A stretch of 53,944 nt of DNA from Fischerella muscicola PCC 7414 (GTDB lineage Bacteria; Cyanobacteriota; Cyanobacteriia; Cyanobacteriales; Nostocaceae). How positions within the stretch are numbered: the stretch's first letter is position 1; the number at the start of each line of letters is the position of its first letter. Positions 1 through 8,298 of the stretch are shown here, one piece after another. Below the pieces are notes generated by a model. The model did no database searches and was not told the DNA's origin. It was given only the letters and a program-made list of their open reading frames with translations. Both the position numbers and the translations under genes were made by a program. Location: the NCBI RefSeq assembly GCF_000317205.1, contig NZ_AJLK01000127.1, positions 1-53,944 of the forward strand. The letters run 5' to 3'.

Positions 1-127
1 AACTCATTCTTAGGTATGAAATTTTGAATTAATGTATTTCGTTTTGTATATATCCCATCCAGGGGGATAGGATAATAGATTAATAAGTAAGAAAAACAAC
101 AACCGAAATTTATTGAGGAATAAAATT

Positions 128-1246
128 GTGGTTGCCACACCGGAAAAACTAGAACATAACCATGAGCAATCCTCAGGTCAACAGCGAGTAGCTGTGTTGC
201 TGATGGGCTATGGCGAAGTCGAAAGCTACGAAGATTTTGCTAACTATAACGAACAAGCATTACACTTACTAACAGCAAAATTTGCACCAGTACCAGCTTG
301 GATTTATCCACCCTTAGCTAGAATTTTGGCTTTATTTGACCGCCATGAGTGGGGCCACCAACACAATGATTTTATTTCTCCCCACAATGCCATATTTGAA
401 AAGCAGCGTGCTGGCATTGAGAAGAATTTACAGCAAAAGTGGGGCGATCGCGTCCAAGTTTTCAAAGCCTTCAACTTCTGCGCCCCATTTCTTCCTCATC
501 AGGTTCTAGCAGAAATCAAAAATCAAGGTTTTGATAAACTTTTAATTTACCCACTGTTGGTAGTTGATTCTATCTTCACCAGTGGGATTGCGATCGAGCA
601 AGTCAATAAAGCTTTATCCCAGTTGACTGATGGTAGCGAACACTGGGTAAAAGGCCTACGCTACATTCCTTCTTTCTACAACGAAGCCGCCTACATTGAC
701 ATGATGGTGCGTCTTGTAGAAGAGAAAATAGCTAGCGATTTAGCTGCTACCTATCTACCAGCAGAAATTGGTATTGTCTTGATGAATCACGGTTGTCCCC
801 ATAAAGCCAAAGGCTTCACCTCAGGAATCACCGAAAGTCAAGCACTCTACGACTTGATCCGAGATAAATTAATCAACCGCTATCCTTTGATTTCCATCGG
901 TTGGTTAAATCACGATACACCACTGATTGAATGGACACAGCCCAATGTCGAACAAGCAGCGAAAAATCTCATTCAGTTGGGTGCAAAAGCTGTGATGTTT
1001 ATGCCCATCGGCTTTGCTACAGAAAACCACGAAACTCTCTTAGATGTACACCACATTATTCATACGCTAGAGAAAAAACATTCTCAGATCAACTACGTGC
1101 AAATGCCTTGTGTCAACGATCACCCAGACTTTTTAGCAATGGCAGCACAATGGGCAGATGCTCATATTGCTGATTTGTTGGCAGAAGAAGCAATGACGGT
1201 TAACCCACAACTAGCAGTAGCCCATGATCACCATCACCATCATTAA
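128..1246 (+). CDS. Ferrochelatase-family protein with natural C-terminal His tail
   Basis: The protein has about 372 residues and resembles the class II chelatase (ferrochelatase) fold. It starts with VAVLLMGYGE, has an NHGCP segment where ferrochelatases carry the catalytic histidine (AHG/AHS-type motif), and later has TENHETLLDV matching the conserved glutamate-containing segment of HemH. HemH inserts Fe2+ into protoporphyrin IX. This copy lacks the C-terminal chlorophyll-binding-like transmembrane extension of the usual cyanobacterial enzyme, so it is probably a paralogue whose metal or substrate may differ. It ends in AHDHHHHH, a possible metal-binding tail. I chose GTG at 128 because GAGG (115-118) sits at ribosome-binding distance; a TTG at 113 is also in frame. 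It stands alone, convergent with the next gene. Family assignment is good; substrate is unknown. Confidence 0.75.
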   Translation: MVATPEKLEHNHEQSSGQQRVAVLLMGYGEVESYEDFANYNEQALHLLTAKFAPVPAWIYPPLARILALFDRHEWGHQHNDFISPHNAIFEKQRAGIEKNLQQKWGDRVQVFKAFNFCAPFLPHQVLAEIKNQGFDKLLIYPLLVVDSIFTSGIAIEQVNKALSQLTDGSEHWVKGLRYIPSFYNEAAYIDMMVRLVEEKIASDLAATYLPAEIGIVLMNHGCPHKAKGFTSGITESQALYDLIRDKLINRYPLISIGWLNHDTPLIEWTQPNVEQAAKNLIQLGAKAVMFMPIGFATENHETLLDVHHIIHTLEKKHSQINYVQMPCVNDHPDFLAMAAQWADAHIADLLAEEAMTVNPQLAVAHDHHHHH

Positions 1247-1371
1247 ATAAATTAAGAGGGGAAAAAGGGGGCTGACAGGTATAGATTAATAATTTTGAGT
1301 ATTAATGAATACTCTCATTGTCAACTCCCTATTCTCCATAATGATGGCAAGTTCACGGGTATTATTTTGAT

Positions 1372-1758
1372 TTACCACAAAGCCCGTACGCCATTACCAT
1401 TATTTTGTTGATTAGTTCCTGGTGTAGTTGTGTCTTGTACGGGTTGAGTAACACCAGGGGTAGTTGTATCTGGTTGAGTAACACCAGGGGTAGTTGTACC
1501 TGGTTGAGTGACGCCAGGGGTAGTTGTACCTGGTTGAGTAACACCAGGGGTAGTTGTACCAGGAGAAGTATCCCTATCTTGACCTACACCAGGGGTAGTT
1601 TGAGCGAGATTACCCTGATTATGAGAATACTCTTCAAAAATGCTAGGATTAGGATTGACTTGAGCTTTGACTGGGAGACTAAAGCAAGCGCTAACGCTAG
1701 CAATGCCAACCAAAGTGGCAATGCTCTTAAACAAATTCCTGGAATTTTTTGTATTCAT
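1372..1758 (-). CDS. Secreted protein with Thr/Pro/Gly decapeptide repeats
   Basis: About 128 residues. The start is a basic region and a hydrophobic stretch (SIATLVGIASVSACFSLP) followed by VKAQ, which looks like a type I signal peptide cleaved after VKA. The mature part contains about four imperfect copies of TTPGVTQPGT, encoded by 30-nt tandem repeats around 1440-1570, and ends NNGNGVRALW. No enzymatic motif is visible, and low-complexity Thr/Pro/Gly repeats suggest an extended cell-surface or linker polypeptide. The ATG at 1758 is preferred over one at 1773 because GGAG lies 8 nt upstream of it. A 26-bp palindrome lies about 90 bp upstream. Function is not recognised. Confidence 0.6.
   Translation of the reverse strand: MNTKNSRNLFKSIATLVGIASVSACFSLPVKAQVNPNPSIFEEYSHNQGNLAQTTPGVGQDRDTSPGTTTPGVTQPGTTTPGVTQPGTTTPGVTQPDTTTPGVTQPVQDTTTPGTNQQNNGNGVRALW
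1440..1570. repeat. 30-nt tandem repeats inside a coding sequence
   Basis: About four imperfect copies of a 30-nt unit, each built around the shared core ACACCAGGGGTAGTTGT on the plus strand. They keep the reading frame of the minus-strand gene and encode the decapeptide TTPGVTQPGT with minor substitutions (G to D). Copy number in such in-frame tandem arrays often varies between strains. Confidence 0.8.
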
Positions 1759-2371
1759 AGCTGAAAACTCCATGTGAGAAATTTGAACAACAAATCTGCT
1801 GCTATCCTCAATTTCAGAACTTTTGTCAGAGATAGCAACATCGATTAATCAATTAACTAATTGATTAATTGATTAAGAATTATTTGTTAAATTTTGCATT
1901 AGATTACATCTTTAAAATGCCGACTGATAAATTAAGTTTTTAATGCAGAAATTGATTGCCAAAAATTATTAGAGTCGAACATTTTTCATCAAGTCTAGGA
2001 ATCGAAATCTTATTATTTCTCTATCTATAGTTTGATTTGGATTTTCAAACCAAAAGTTAATTTACTATTGAAGTAATAACTCGTAAATTTCTCTAAGATA
2101 ATGCAATTTAAAGATTGTGAAAAGATAAGATAAAAATCCTCAGAAAAATGACATAAAAAATACCAAATAAATTGAATTGAGTCATTTATTTATCTTTGAT
2201 ACTGATTGTGACTATCAACTTGATTGTTCCTCAATTTTTCTGAACAGATAAGCAAATATTTCTATTGCCAGATGCTGTCGAGACTTAGAGTTGAACAACT
2301 CGATTAGAGGTGAATCTGAATCCACTGCAAGTGTTTGTTGATCAAGGTAAAAACTGATTAAAACTTACCCG
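1759..2371. other. Intergenic region with a 26-bp palindrome
   Basis: AT-rich spacer between the divergent repeat protein and CAP-lipoprotein genes. The only marked structure is a perfect 12-bp inverted repeat (ATTAATCAATTA, 1844-1855; TAATTGATTAAT, 1858-1869) with a 2-nt centre. It could be an operator or a hairpin. No further ORF with a convincing start is seen. Confidence 0.5.
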
Positions 2372-2920
2372 ATGACTACTTTTAGAAAATTTTGGTTGAT
2401 AGGGGTAGCGATCGCTCTCCTAACAAATGGGTGTGAAAGAGCAATAGAGTATTTGCCACCCCTACCCAGAGTCGAAATACCCTCAAATCAATCTCGAAAA
2501 CCTGCACTTGCTTCTCAGTCTGCTAGCACTGCAAAAATCGAAGCAGGAGTCCGTCAAAGCATTAACCAAGTGCGTCAAAAGGAAGGACTCCAGCCACTGC
2601 AAAATAATGAAAGACTGGCAGAGGTTGCCCGTAACTATAGCCGCCAGATGGCAGAAAACAACTTTTTCAGCCATACGGGGGCTGATGGTAGTACCCCCGC
2701 TAAGCGGGTTGAAACTGCGGGAATAGTTTACTGGGTGGTAGGAGAAAACCTGTTTAAAGGAACGAATATAAATCAACCTGTCAAAGTTGCAGTAGACGGT
2801 TGGTTAAAAAGTCCAGAACATCGTGAAAACATCCTACGTCCATTGTTTACAGAAACAGGAGTCGGAGTTTGGCGAGTTAACAACACTTACTACATTACAC
2901 AATTATTTTTACGACGTTAG
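2372..2920 (+). CDS. CAP-domain (SCP/PR1, YkwD-like) lipoprotein
   Basis: 182 residues. The N-terminus has a short basic region, a hydrophobic stretch and LLTNGC, a plausible though not perfect lipobox, so the protein is probably lipid-anchored outside the cytoplasmic membrane. After a Pro/Ser linker comes a CAP domain from about residue 55: IEAGVRQSINQVRQKEGL, then NFFSHTGADGSTPAKRV, GENLF, and SPEHRENIL followed by GVGV, the usual CAP signature blocks including the conserved histidines. Bacterial CAP proteins are extracytoplasmic, and their molecular activity is mostly unresolved. A HIP1 site (2408-2415) lies inside the gene. The gene is complete and starts at ATG 2372. Confidence 0.85.
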   Translation: MTTFRKFWLIGVAIALLTNGCERAIEYLPPLPRVEIPSNQSRKPALASQSASTAKIEAGVRQSINQVRQKEGLQPLQNNERLAEVARNYSRQMAENNFFSHTGADGSTPAKRVETAGIVYWVVGENLFKGTNINQPVKVAVDGWLKSPEHRENILRPLFTETGVGVWRVNNTYYITQLFLRR

Positions 2921-3036
2921 CACAAAAACATGTGCTACTACTATTGGTGGATGTAAAGGATGACCAAATCACTCAGGATAAAGCAAATCTCTAAATAGCT
3001 TCTTTGCTCATCCTCTCAATTGTTAAAGGAGGAGTT

Positions 3037-3216
3037 GTGAACAAAAAATTACTTTTTCTAGCTTCAACTGTTGGCATAAGCATACTTATAGGTGCTTGTG
3101 AGCCTGCTACACAAACCCCAACAACTACACCACCAGCTGGTTCTCCACCACCCGCTGATACTCCACCAGCAGGAGTTCCGCCAGCAACTCCAACGGTGAC
3201 TCCAACTACCCCTTGA
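3037..3216 (+). CDS. Small Pro/Thr-rich lipoprotein
   Basis: 59 residues from a GTG start at 3037, chosen because AAAGGAGG (3026-3033) is a near-consensus Shine-Dalgarno just upstream; an upstream ATG at 3004 is in frame but lacks one. The start reads MNKKLLFLASTVGISILIG followed by AC, a clear lipoprotein signal with lipobox I-G-A-C. The mature part is almost entirely Pro, Thr, Ala and Gly (PPAGSPPPADTPPAGVPPA) and has no recognisable domain. It is probably a small membrane-anchored, unstructured surface protein. The gene lies 116 bp after the CAP lipoprotein on the same strand. Confidence 0.6.
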   Translation: MNKKLLFLASTVGISILIGACEPATQTPTTTPPAGSPPPADTPPAGVPPATPTVTPTTP

Positions 3217-3317
3217 TACCGTTTCACTATAATTCTGATACATTTGGCGACCAAGGATACAAAGAGGGCAAGGGGGAGAACAGTTAATTTAGTTAGCTGC
3301 TATTGTCGTAGCTAGAC

Positions 3318-4406
3318 TCAATTCTTTTCAAAGGGAGCTATTTCACTCCAGTTATAGCCCATGTAATTAGCCAGCCTAGTTAAATAGGGATTCCACTTGC
3401 GGCGTAGAGAGATGTACAAACAAGCACCTGTCTCTAAATCTATTGCTGTCTCTATTCCCTCGCCTCTCAACTTTTCCACTGCGTCATAATATCGCTTTCG
3501 CCACACCTGTTCTAGCGACTCATTAATATGGAAATTTGAACGACTCTTGGGCAAAAAAAAGCTAGATAACTCAGTCAGCAGTTGTAGACTTCCACCCCAT
3601 AATTCTGCTACTGCTGTGGAATGTACTAGTGAACGATACTTTTCAGTGTTCAATGCACTTTTAATCAAAGTAGCTGTATCCATTGCTAAAAGTAGTATTC
3701 GTGGTAGAGCATAATAAGCTTGTCGAAAGCGAAAAAACAGTAGCGCTGGGTAAGAATGCTGTGACTCCAGCAAATTAATTAAGTCTCTTGCCATGTCAGA
3801 AATATCTTGCTGTACACCGCTGAGTTCGCCACTAGCTCCCAACCTGGCTAGTATTTCTGCTGCGTCTGCTGTACCAGCAGAGCGGTGGTGTAAGCTCAAA
3901 GCAAAGGTGTTGCGTCTGATCAGGGCGCTATAAATTGATAATAGATAAGTAATAGTTAAGGTAAAGATCGAAAAGCCAAGTGCTGCTTCTAATATCATCA
4001 GCAGTCGTTGAAAGTCTGTTTTTGGTGACAAATCTCCTGTTCCAAGCGTCGTCAGTGAAAAGCCACTGTAGTAAAGCGCGCTAACAAAATCAGTATCAGT
4101 CCACCCATTATTAGATTGAATAGCCGAACCCAAATCAACCCAGACGATTAAAGCAAATCCACAGATTAGCAAGGATACCCATAATGTTACTGTGACGATT
4201 ATTAATGTAGGGCCACTATGGGAAAGTAGTTTTTCATCTTTGCAGGGAACAGTACGCGCCAGTAATCGAAACAATCGCCACATTCCTTTACCTAATGACA
4301 GACTAAGTAAGCTACTGCCAAGGCGAGGAAATAACACAGTTAGGTAAATATCTATAAGTGATAAAATTACTAGCCCCACACCTACTATCTGCACTAATAA
4401 TCCCAT
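3318..4406 (-). CDS. K+-channel-like two-TM-pore protein
   Basis: About 362 residues. There is a hydrophobic segment at the N-terminus (roughly residues 3-25), another near 67-92, then a pore loop with the selectivity-filter-like sequence TTLGTGDL (about residues 120-127) and a following helix (LMILEAALGFSIFTLTITYL). This is the layout of the two-TM/pore ion channel family (Ion_trans_2). The C-terminal 200 residues are soluble and helix-rich with no RCK/TrkA nucleotide-binding motif that I can see, so gating is unknown. The filter reads TLGTGD rather than TVGYGD, so strict K+ selectivity is uncertain. ATG 4406 is favoured over a TTG two codons upstream. The gene is monocistronic. Confidence 0.8.
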   Translation of the reverse strand: MGLLVQIVGVGLVILSLIDIYLTVLFPRLGSSLLSLSLGKGMWRLFRLLARTVPCKDEKLLSHSGPTLIIVTVTLWVSLLICGFALIVWVDLGSAIQSNNGWTDTDFVSALYYSGFSLTTLGTGDLSPKTDFQRLLMILEAALGFSIFTLTITYLLSIYSALIRRNTFALSLHHRSAGTADAAEILARLGASGELSGVQQDISDMARDLINLLESQHSYPALLFFRFRQAYYALPRILLLAMDTATLIKSALNTEKYRSLVHSTAVAELWGGSLQLLTELSSFFLPKSRSNFHINESLEQVWRKRYYDAVEKLRGEGIETAIDLETGACLYISLRRKWNPYLTRLANYMGYNWSEIAPFEKN

Positions 4407-4997
4407 TGCCAATTGCTATATTATTTACGACGACATTATACTTCTTGCAGAAGTCGGGGAAAGGTGAAAGGGGAAGGGTTAAAGGAATTAAAAAATCCTT
4501 TACCCTTTAACCTTTTCCCTACTCTTGCAAAGGGTACTTTTGCAAGAGGTCTATGACATTTGAGATGTCTATCTGCGACTGGGTTTATAAGTCGAGTAAT
4601 TGAACTTTCAGAAAGTTGATTTCAGGTATTTTCTCACTTACTGAAATTTACAACTATTGGTATTAATTGAGCTTTAATCAGTATTTTAATACTCTGACAA
4701 AAAAACAGCTATGTTGCAGGCAGAAGACATAAGGAATAAAGATTTTTCTCGGCGGTGCTGTACTAATACAGTAAAGCATAATGATAACTATTACAACAAT
4801 ATAGGACTTACGCAACAAAACTCTCAAACTCCTATTTCTCCGTGTATGCGTCCTCTGCGGTTCAAATTTTTTGTTAGTTGTGCGTAAGTCCAGCAATAAT
4901 ATAAATAAATGGCAATGGTGAACTGAAAGTAATGAAAACTACTCAAAACAATTAGAAGCTTATAGTCTGAAAAGATGGAAATATTAGTTTCATAACT
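4407..4997. other. Intergenic region with hairpins and a MITE-like element
   Basis: No convincing gene. It holds a perfect inverted repeat CTCTTGCAAA/TTTGCAAGAG (4522-4531 and 4539-4548), an imperfect hairpin around 4475-4515, and the 88-bp inverted-repeat element at 4804-4891 listed separately. The 72-codon minus-strand reading frame here runs through the repeat element and is not believed to be coding. Confidence 0.5.
4804..4891. mobile_element. 88-bp MITE-like element with 11-bp terminal inverted repeats
   Basis: GGACTTACGCA at 4804-4814 is mirrored exactly by TGCGTAAGTCC at 4881-4891. The interior has no coding capacity and contains CCTCTGCGGTT, a sequence also found in other spacers of this window. 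This is the structure of a small non-autonomous element. One end of the TnpB element near 32985-32995 carries the same 11-bp sequence. Confidence 0.65.
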
Positions 4998-5390
4998 TCA
5001 GTGATTTTTGTTGGTATTTTTTTCATGTTTGGGGCAGTAGTCAGTGCAATTGATTGCTTCTTCTGTCAAAACGATTGAAGGTTGTACTGCACACTTGAGA
5101 TGATGGTTGTGTGAAAAATAATGACAGTTTCTACAGGGAACTTTATGTGAAGGTTGGATGGAGAAAATTAATTTATTATCTTGTGCTAATCTCCTCATTC
5201 TAGACAAAAATACTAAAAATACTGCCCAAATGATGATGAAGCCAAAAGAACCTCCAGCAAGAATAATTTTTGCATCGGGGATGCTTCCTCCATCAACTTG
5301 ACTATTATCTACTTTTACTTCACCCTGAAGATTCTGATTTAAATTTGTTGCAGCTGCTAGATGTTGTATAAATTTTTCCTGATTATACAT
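4998..5390 (-). CDS. Single-TM protein with C-terminal Cys/His-rich domain
   Basis: 130 residues. Residues 1-45 are polar. A single membrane segment (GGSFGFIIIWAVFLVFLS) follows at about 46-64, then a basic stretch and a C-terminal domain rich in Cys and His: PCRNCHYFSHNHHLKC, later INCTDYCPKH. The spacing (CxxCH, then C, then CxxxC) suggests a metal-binding or redox fold on one side of the membrane. I recognise this as a cyanobacterial hypothetical-protein type but cannot name a function. It starts at ATG 5390 and is flanked on both sides by over 500 bp of spacer, so it is probably transcribed alone. Confidence 0.6.
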   Translation of the reverse strand: MYNQEKFIQHLAAATNLNQNLQGEVKVDNSQVDGGSIPDAKIILAGGSFGFIIIWAVFLVFLSRMRRLAQDNKLIFSIQPSHKVPCRNCHYFSHNHHLKCAVQPSIVLTEEAINCTDYCPKHEKNTNKNH

Positions 5391-5926
5391 ATAGATAACC
5401 CTTTGTGAAATTTATTTAAGCATTGTTGAATGATTAGCATAAAGCTGACAAATACATAATGGCAAAATCTCGACTCTCTGGGTAGAGAGTTATGTTTCAA
5501 TATTCATTACTAGACAAAACCAATATTATAGATGTAGCAAACTTTATATAAGAATATCTCTGTCAAGAGATTTGCTTATAGATAATAGATTTATGCCAAA
5601 AGGAATAAGATTAAATTCTTGTGATTTGTTATAGACAATCATTGAAGAAGAGAACAGGAAATTGGGAATAGGGAATAGATTTCCCTATTTCCTGCGCTTT
5701 ATTTGGAAGTAAGAGACTCTCACTTCTATAAATGACAAGTTTTGGTTGGGCTAATAGTCCCCCTTACCATTATCCTCGGTTGACCGTTAAGAGTTCCCTT
5801 ATTAATCACTTAGCGATCGCTTTGCTAGCGGTTTGCTTGGTTGGAATAGAAAAGTTGTGCTATGAGAAGTTTTTTGATGCATAGTCTAGTTTAAATATCA
5901 ACTAGTTGGAGCGGGGCATATCTATA
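5391..5926. other. Intergenic region, no gene seen
   Basis: 536-bp AT-rich spacer between divergent genes. It contains a small hairpin ACTCTCT/AGAGAGT (5473-5479 and 5484-5490, loop GGGT) and a pair of complementary GGGAAT/ATTTCCC tracts around 5665-5692. Promoters for the flanking divergent genes are expected here but no clear box can be assigned. Confidence 0.4.
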
Positions 5927-6544
5927 ATGATTGATCAAAGAATTTTGTTGTTACTAATCACTGGAGTTAGTGCTGTATTTGGTGTGACAGGAAGCACTTT
6001 AACAGGTGATTTTGAAGTAGATGCACAAGTTCCTATTCCTGTCAAGAAATCTCAAGAAAATCAAGCAGATGTACCCTATGTGCCAACACCACAACGAGTA
6101 GTGAACACAATGTTGGAACTAGCAAAAGTCAACAGCAATGATGTTGTTTATGACTTGGGTAGTGGTGATGGGCGAATTCCTATTACTGCTGTGCAGAAAT
6201 ATAATGCTCGTCGTGCTGTAGGTGTGGAAATTAATCCTCGACTCGTGCAACAAAGCCGTAACAATGCTCAAAAAGCAGAAGTGAGCGATCGCGTTGAGTT
6301 TCGTCAGCAAGACTTATTCCAAACTAATTTAACAGATGCCACAGTAGTAACACTCTACTTACTACCCGATATCAATTTAAAACTACGACCTAAGCTGTTA
6401 AAAGAACTCAAACCAGGTACTCGCATCGTTTCCCACAGGTTTAATATGGGTAAGTGGAAACCACAACAAGTGGCGCAGGTAGATAATAAATATGTTTACT
6501 TGTGGATTGTGCCGAAAAATGTACCAGCCAACCTAGATGACTAA
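5927..6544 (+). CDS. SAM-dependent methyltransferase with N-terminal hydrophobic leader
   Basis: 205 residues from ATG 5927; a TTG at 5906 is also in frame. The first 25 residues (ILLLLITGVSAVFGVTGS) form a hydrophobic segment, followed by VDAQ, which could be a signal peptidase site. The rest is a class I methyltransferase core: VYDLGSGDGRIPI is motif I, GVEINPRLV the acidic end of strand 2, and VTLYLLPDINLKLRPKLL motif IV/V, as in DOT1-like or related small-molecule methyltransferases. A SAM enzyme behind an export signal is odd, because SAM is cytoplasmic; the leader may instead be a membrane anchor with the catalytic domain inside the cell. Substrate unknown. Confidence 0.75.
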   Translation: MIDQRILLLLITGVSAVFGVTGSTLTGDFEVDAQVPIPVKKSQENQADVPYVPTPQRVVNTMLELAKVNSNDVVYDLGSGDGRIPITAVQKYNARRAVGVEINPRLVQQSRNNAQKAEVSDRVEFRQQDLFQTNLTDATVVTLYLLPDINLKLRPKLLKELKPGTRIVSHRFNMGKWKPQQVAQVDNKYVYLWIVPKNVPANLDD

Positions 6545-6659
6545 ATGCTATTCTCTCCTAAGTACAGTATTTCATAGAAAAGACTCTGCGTTTCTCTGCG
6601 TTGACTCCGCGCTCCTCTGCGTTTAAAAAAGTTACAATTTTACGCAAAGCTGTGCTAAG

Positions 6660-7583
6660 TCAAATTCCCCTTTCCTTGAGAAACGTATCAAACGTTAACC
6701 GATCTGGAAGCGAAGTTTGTGCGCCTAATTTAGTCGCTGCTATTGCACCTGCTGCTGCACCCCAAACTATCGCCTGACGTAAAGGAAGTCCTTGAGAAAG
6801 TGCAGCGGCTAAACCACCATTAAATGCATCTCCCGCTGCAACCGTGTCTACCGCCTTGACGGGAAATGCAGGAACAAAAAAGGTTTCAGTAGATGTGGCA
6901 CAAACTACACCTTGGGCACCTAATTTCACGATCGCATTTTTCACACCCCTGTTTAGCAAAGCTTCGGCTGCTTTTTTTGCCGACTCTTGTCCATCGACAG
7001 CAAAACCCACTAATTGCCCTGCTTCCACTTCATTGGGAGTGATGATATCTACCAAAGAGTAAAGTTCATTTGGTAAATTAGACTGGGCAGGTGCAGGATC
7101 AAGAATTACCGTTACTCCTGCTGTTGTTGCTGCTTGTGCTGCTGCAAGTACCGTAGATATGGGAATTTCTAATTGTAAAAGAAGTGCAGAGCTTTCTGGC
7201 AATAGACGCGACATTCTAGTCACATCTTCTTGATTAACACATCCATTGGCACCTGGAATGACGACTATTTGATTTTGACCTGCATCGTCAATGATAATGA
7301 TCGCAACACCAGAACTAACAGTTTCGTCTAGCAACACATTTTCTGTTTGTACACCAGCAGCCTGCAAACTATCAATCAGTTCTGCACTAAAACTTTGTGC
7401 GCCTACACGTCCCACCATTTGTGTAGGAATTCCCAGTCGTGCTAATGCTACCGCTTGATTTGCACCTTTACCTCCAGGGACTTTCAAAAAATCATGTCCT
7501 AACAGTGTTTCTCCTGGAAGTGGTAAATGGGGTGCAGTTGCCACCAAATCTAGATTGATACTACCGAAGACGATAACTGTCAT
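6660..7583 (-). CDS. rbsK: Ribokinase
   Basis: 307 residues, the usual ribokinase length. PfkB-family sugar kinase signatures are all present: FGSINLDLV at the N-terminus, PGGKGANQAVALARLG (substrate and lid region, about residues 36-51), ILDPAPAQ, ITPNEVEA, and DTVAAGDAFNGGLA near residue 245, which contains the catalytic base Asp and the anion hole. It phosphorylates D-ribose to ribose 5-phosphate using ATP in the cytoplasm. No ribose transporter or RbsD lies beside it, so it probably works in ribose salvage. It starts at ATG 7583. A short spacer with inverted GGGGAT-type tracts separates it from the gene upstream. Related PfkB kinases cannot be excluded, but the motifs favour ribokinase. 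Confidence 0.9.
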   Translation of the reverse strand: MTVIVFGSINLDLVATAPHLPLPGETLLGHDFLKVPGGKGANQAVALARLGIPTQMVGRVGAQSFSAELIDSLQAAGVQTENVLLDETVSSGVAIIIIDDAGQNQIVVIPGANGCVNQEDVTRMSRLLPESSALLLQLEIPISTVLAAAQAATTAGVTVILDPAPAQSNLPNELYSLVDIITPNEVEAGQLVGFAVDGQESAKKAAEALLNRGVKNAIVKLGAQGVVCATSTETFFVPAFPVKAVDTVAAGDAFNGGLAAALSQGLPLRQAIVWGAAAGAIAATKLGAQTSLPDRLTFDTFLKERGI

Positions 7584-7710
7584 GGCTGTCTTGGAAATAG
7601 GGAATCGGGGATCGGGGAACTCATCGGTCCCCTCTGGGGATTAGGGGTTATGGGAAAAAGGTTTTCATGTCCTCTTTGTGGGCTATCCCCTGTGGGGATC
7701 TAGCTAATTT

Positions 7711-8298
7711 TTAATTGGAAATTGGCACATTTTTAAATGCAGCTGTATCTGGCACAAAGATGTCTAGGGTATTGACATCTTGAGGAATTCTCAACCAAAC
7801 GTAGGCATCAGCCGAAGCATTGGGACGCAGCGAAAATAAAGAAACACTACCAGTAGAACGGTCAAAGCTAATAGGTTTATAAGTTTCACTCGTTTCAGGA
7901 TTGCGGGCTGTGGTGTTGGAAACCCCTATTAATTCAGCAGGACTTACCCTGTCCGCAGCTAGCCTCCGGATACGCATTTGTACATTCACGACATCACGGT
8001 TTCCGGTTTCTGGATCTTTAATCCGTTTAACTGAAAGTAACTCTACTTCAGCTTTTTTGCCAAAGGCAGGCTGGACAAATTGACCAGGTTGGATTGTTTC
8101 ACTGGAAGTAGTTGCTGATTGTGCTGTTACCTCGGGAGATGAGAATACTTCAGGTGCTGGTGTAGATGTTTGGTTAGTATTGGCAGCAGGAGTATTATCG
8201 ATTTGGCTAGGAGCGATCGCACTACTACTAATTTTTGTGTTTAAAGCATCCAGTGTTCTTTGTAGTGTGAGAACGAACTTGGTAAATTGCATAGCCAC
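7711..8298 (-). CDS. Soluble part of a frame-split membrane-anchored protein
   Basis: 195 codons from an internal GTG. The sequence starts with what looks like the continuation of a membrane protein (LTLQRTLDALNTKISSS), passes through a Pro/Thr/Ser linker, and ends in a beta-rich domain from about residue 85 (VELLSVKRIKDPETGNRD, VNVQMRIRRL, PNASADAYVWLRIPQ), reminiscent of DUF4352-like extracytoplasmic domains. The membrane anchor that should precede it is in another frame at 8228-8422, and the two frames overlap by 71 nt. Removing one base (or adding two) near 8260-8275 would join GGYAIYQVRS to TLQRTLDALNTK. Probably one ancestral gene with a frameshift, either real or a sequence error. Function unknown. 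Confidence 0.6.
   Translation of the reverse strand: MAMQFTKFVLTLQRTLDALNTKISSSAIAPSQIDNTPAANTNQTSTPAPEVFSSPEVTAQSATTSSETIQPGQFVQPAFGKKAEVELLSVKRIKDPETGNRDVVNVQMRIRRLAADRVSPAELIGVSNTTARNPETSETYKPISFDRSTGSVSLFSLRPNASADAYVWLRIPQDVNTLDIFVPDTAAFKNVPISN

Noticed and set aside
1440-1570. Possible CRISPR array
   Set aside because: Repeats are directly adjacent with no unique spacers and keep an open reading frame, so they are coding tandem repeats.
4678-4896. 72-codon minus-strand frame
   Set aside because: It crosses the MITE-like element and its inverted repeats; no ribosome binding site and no protein-like composition.
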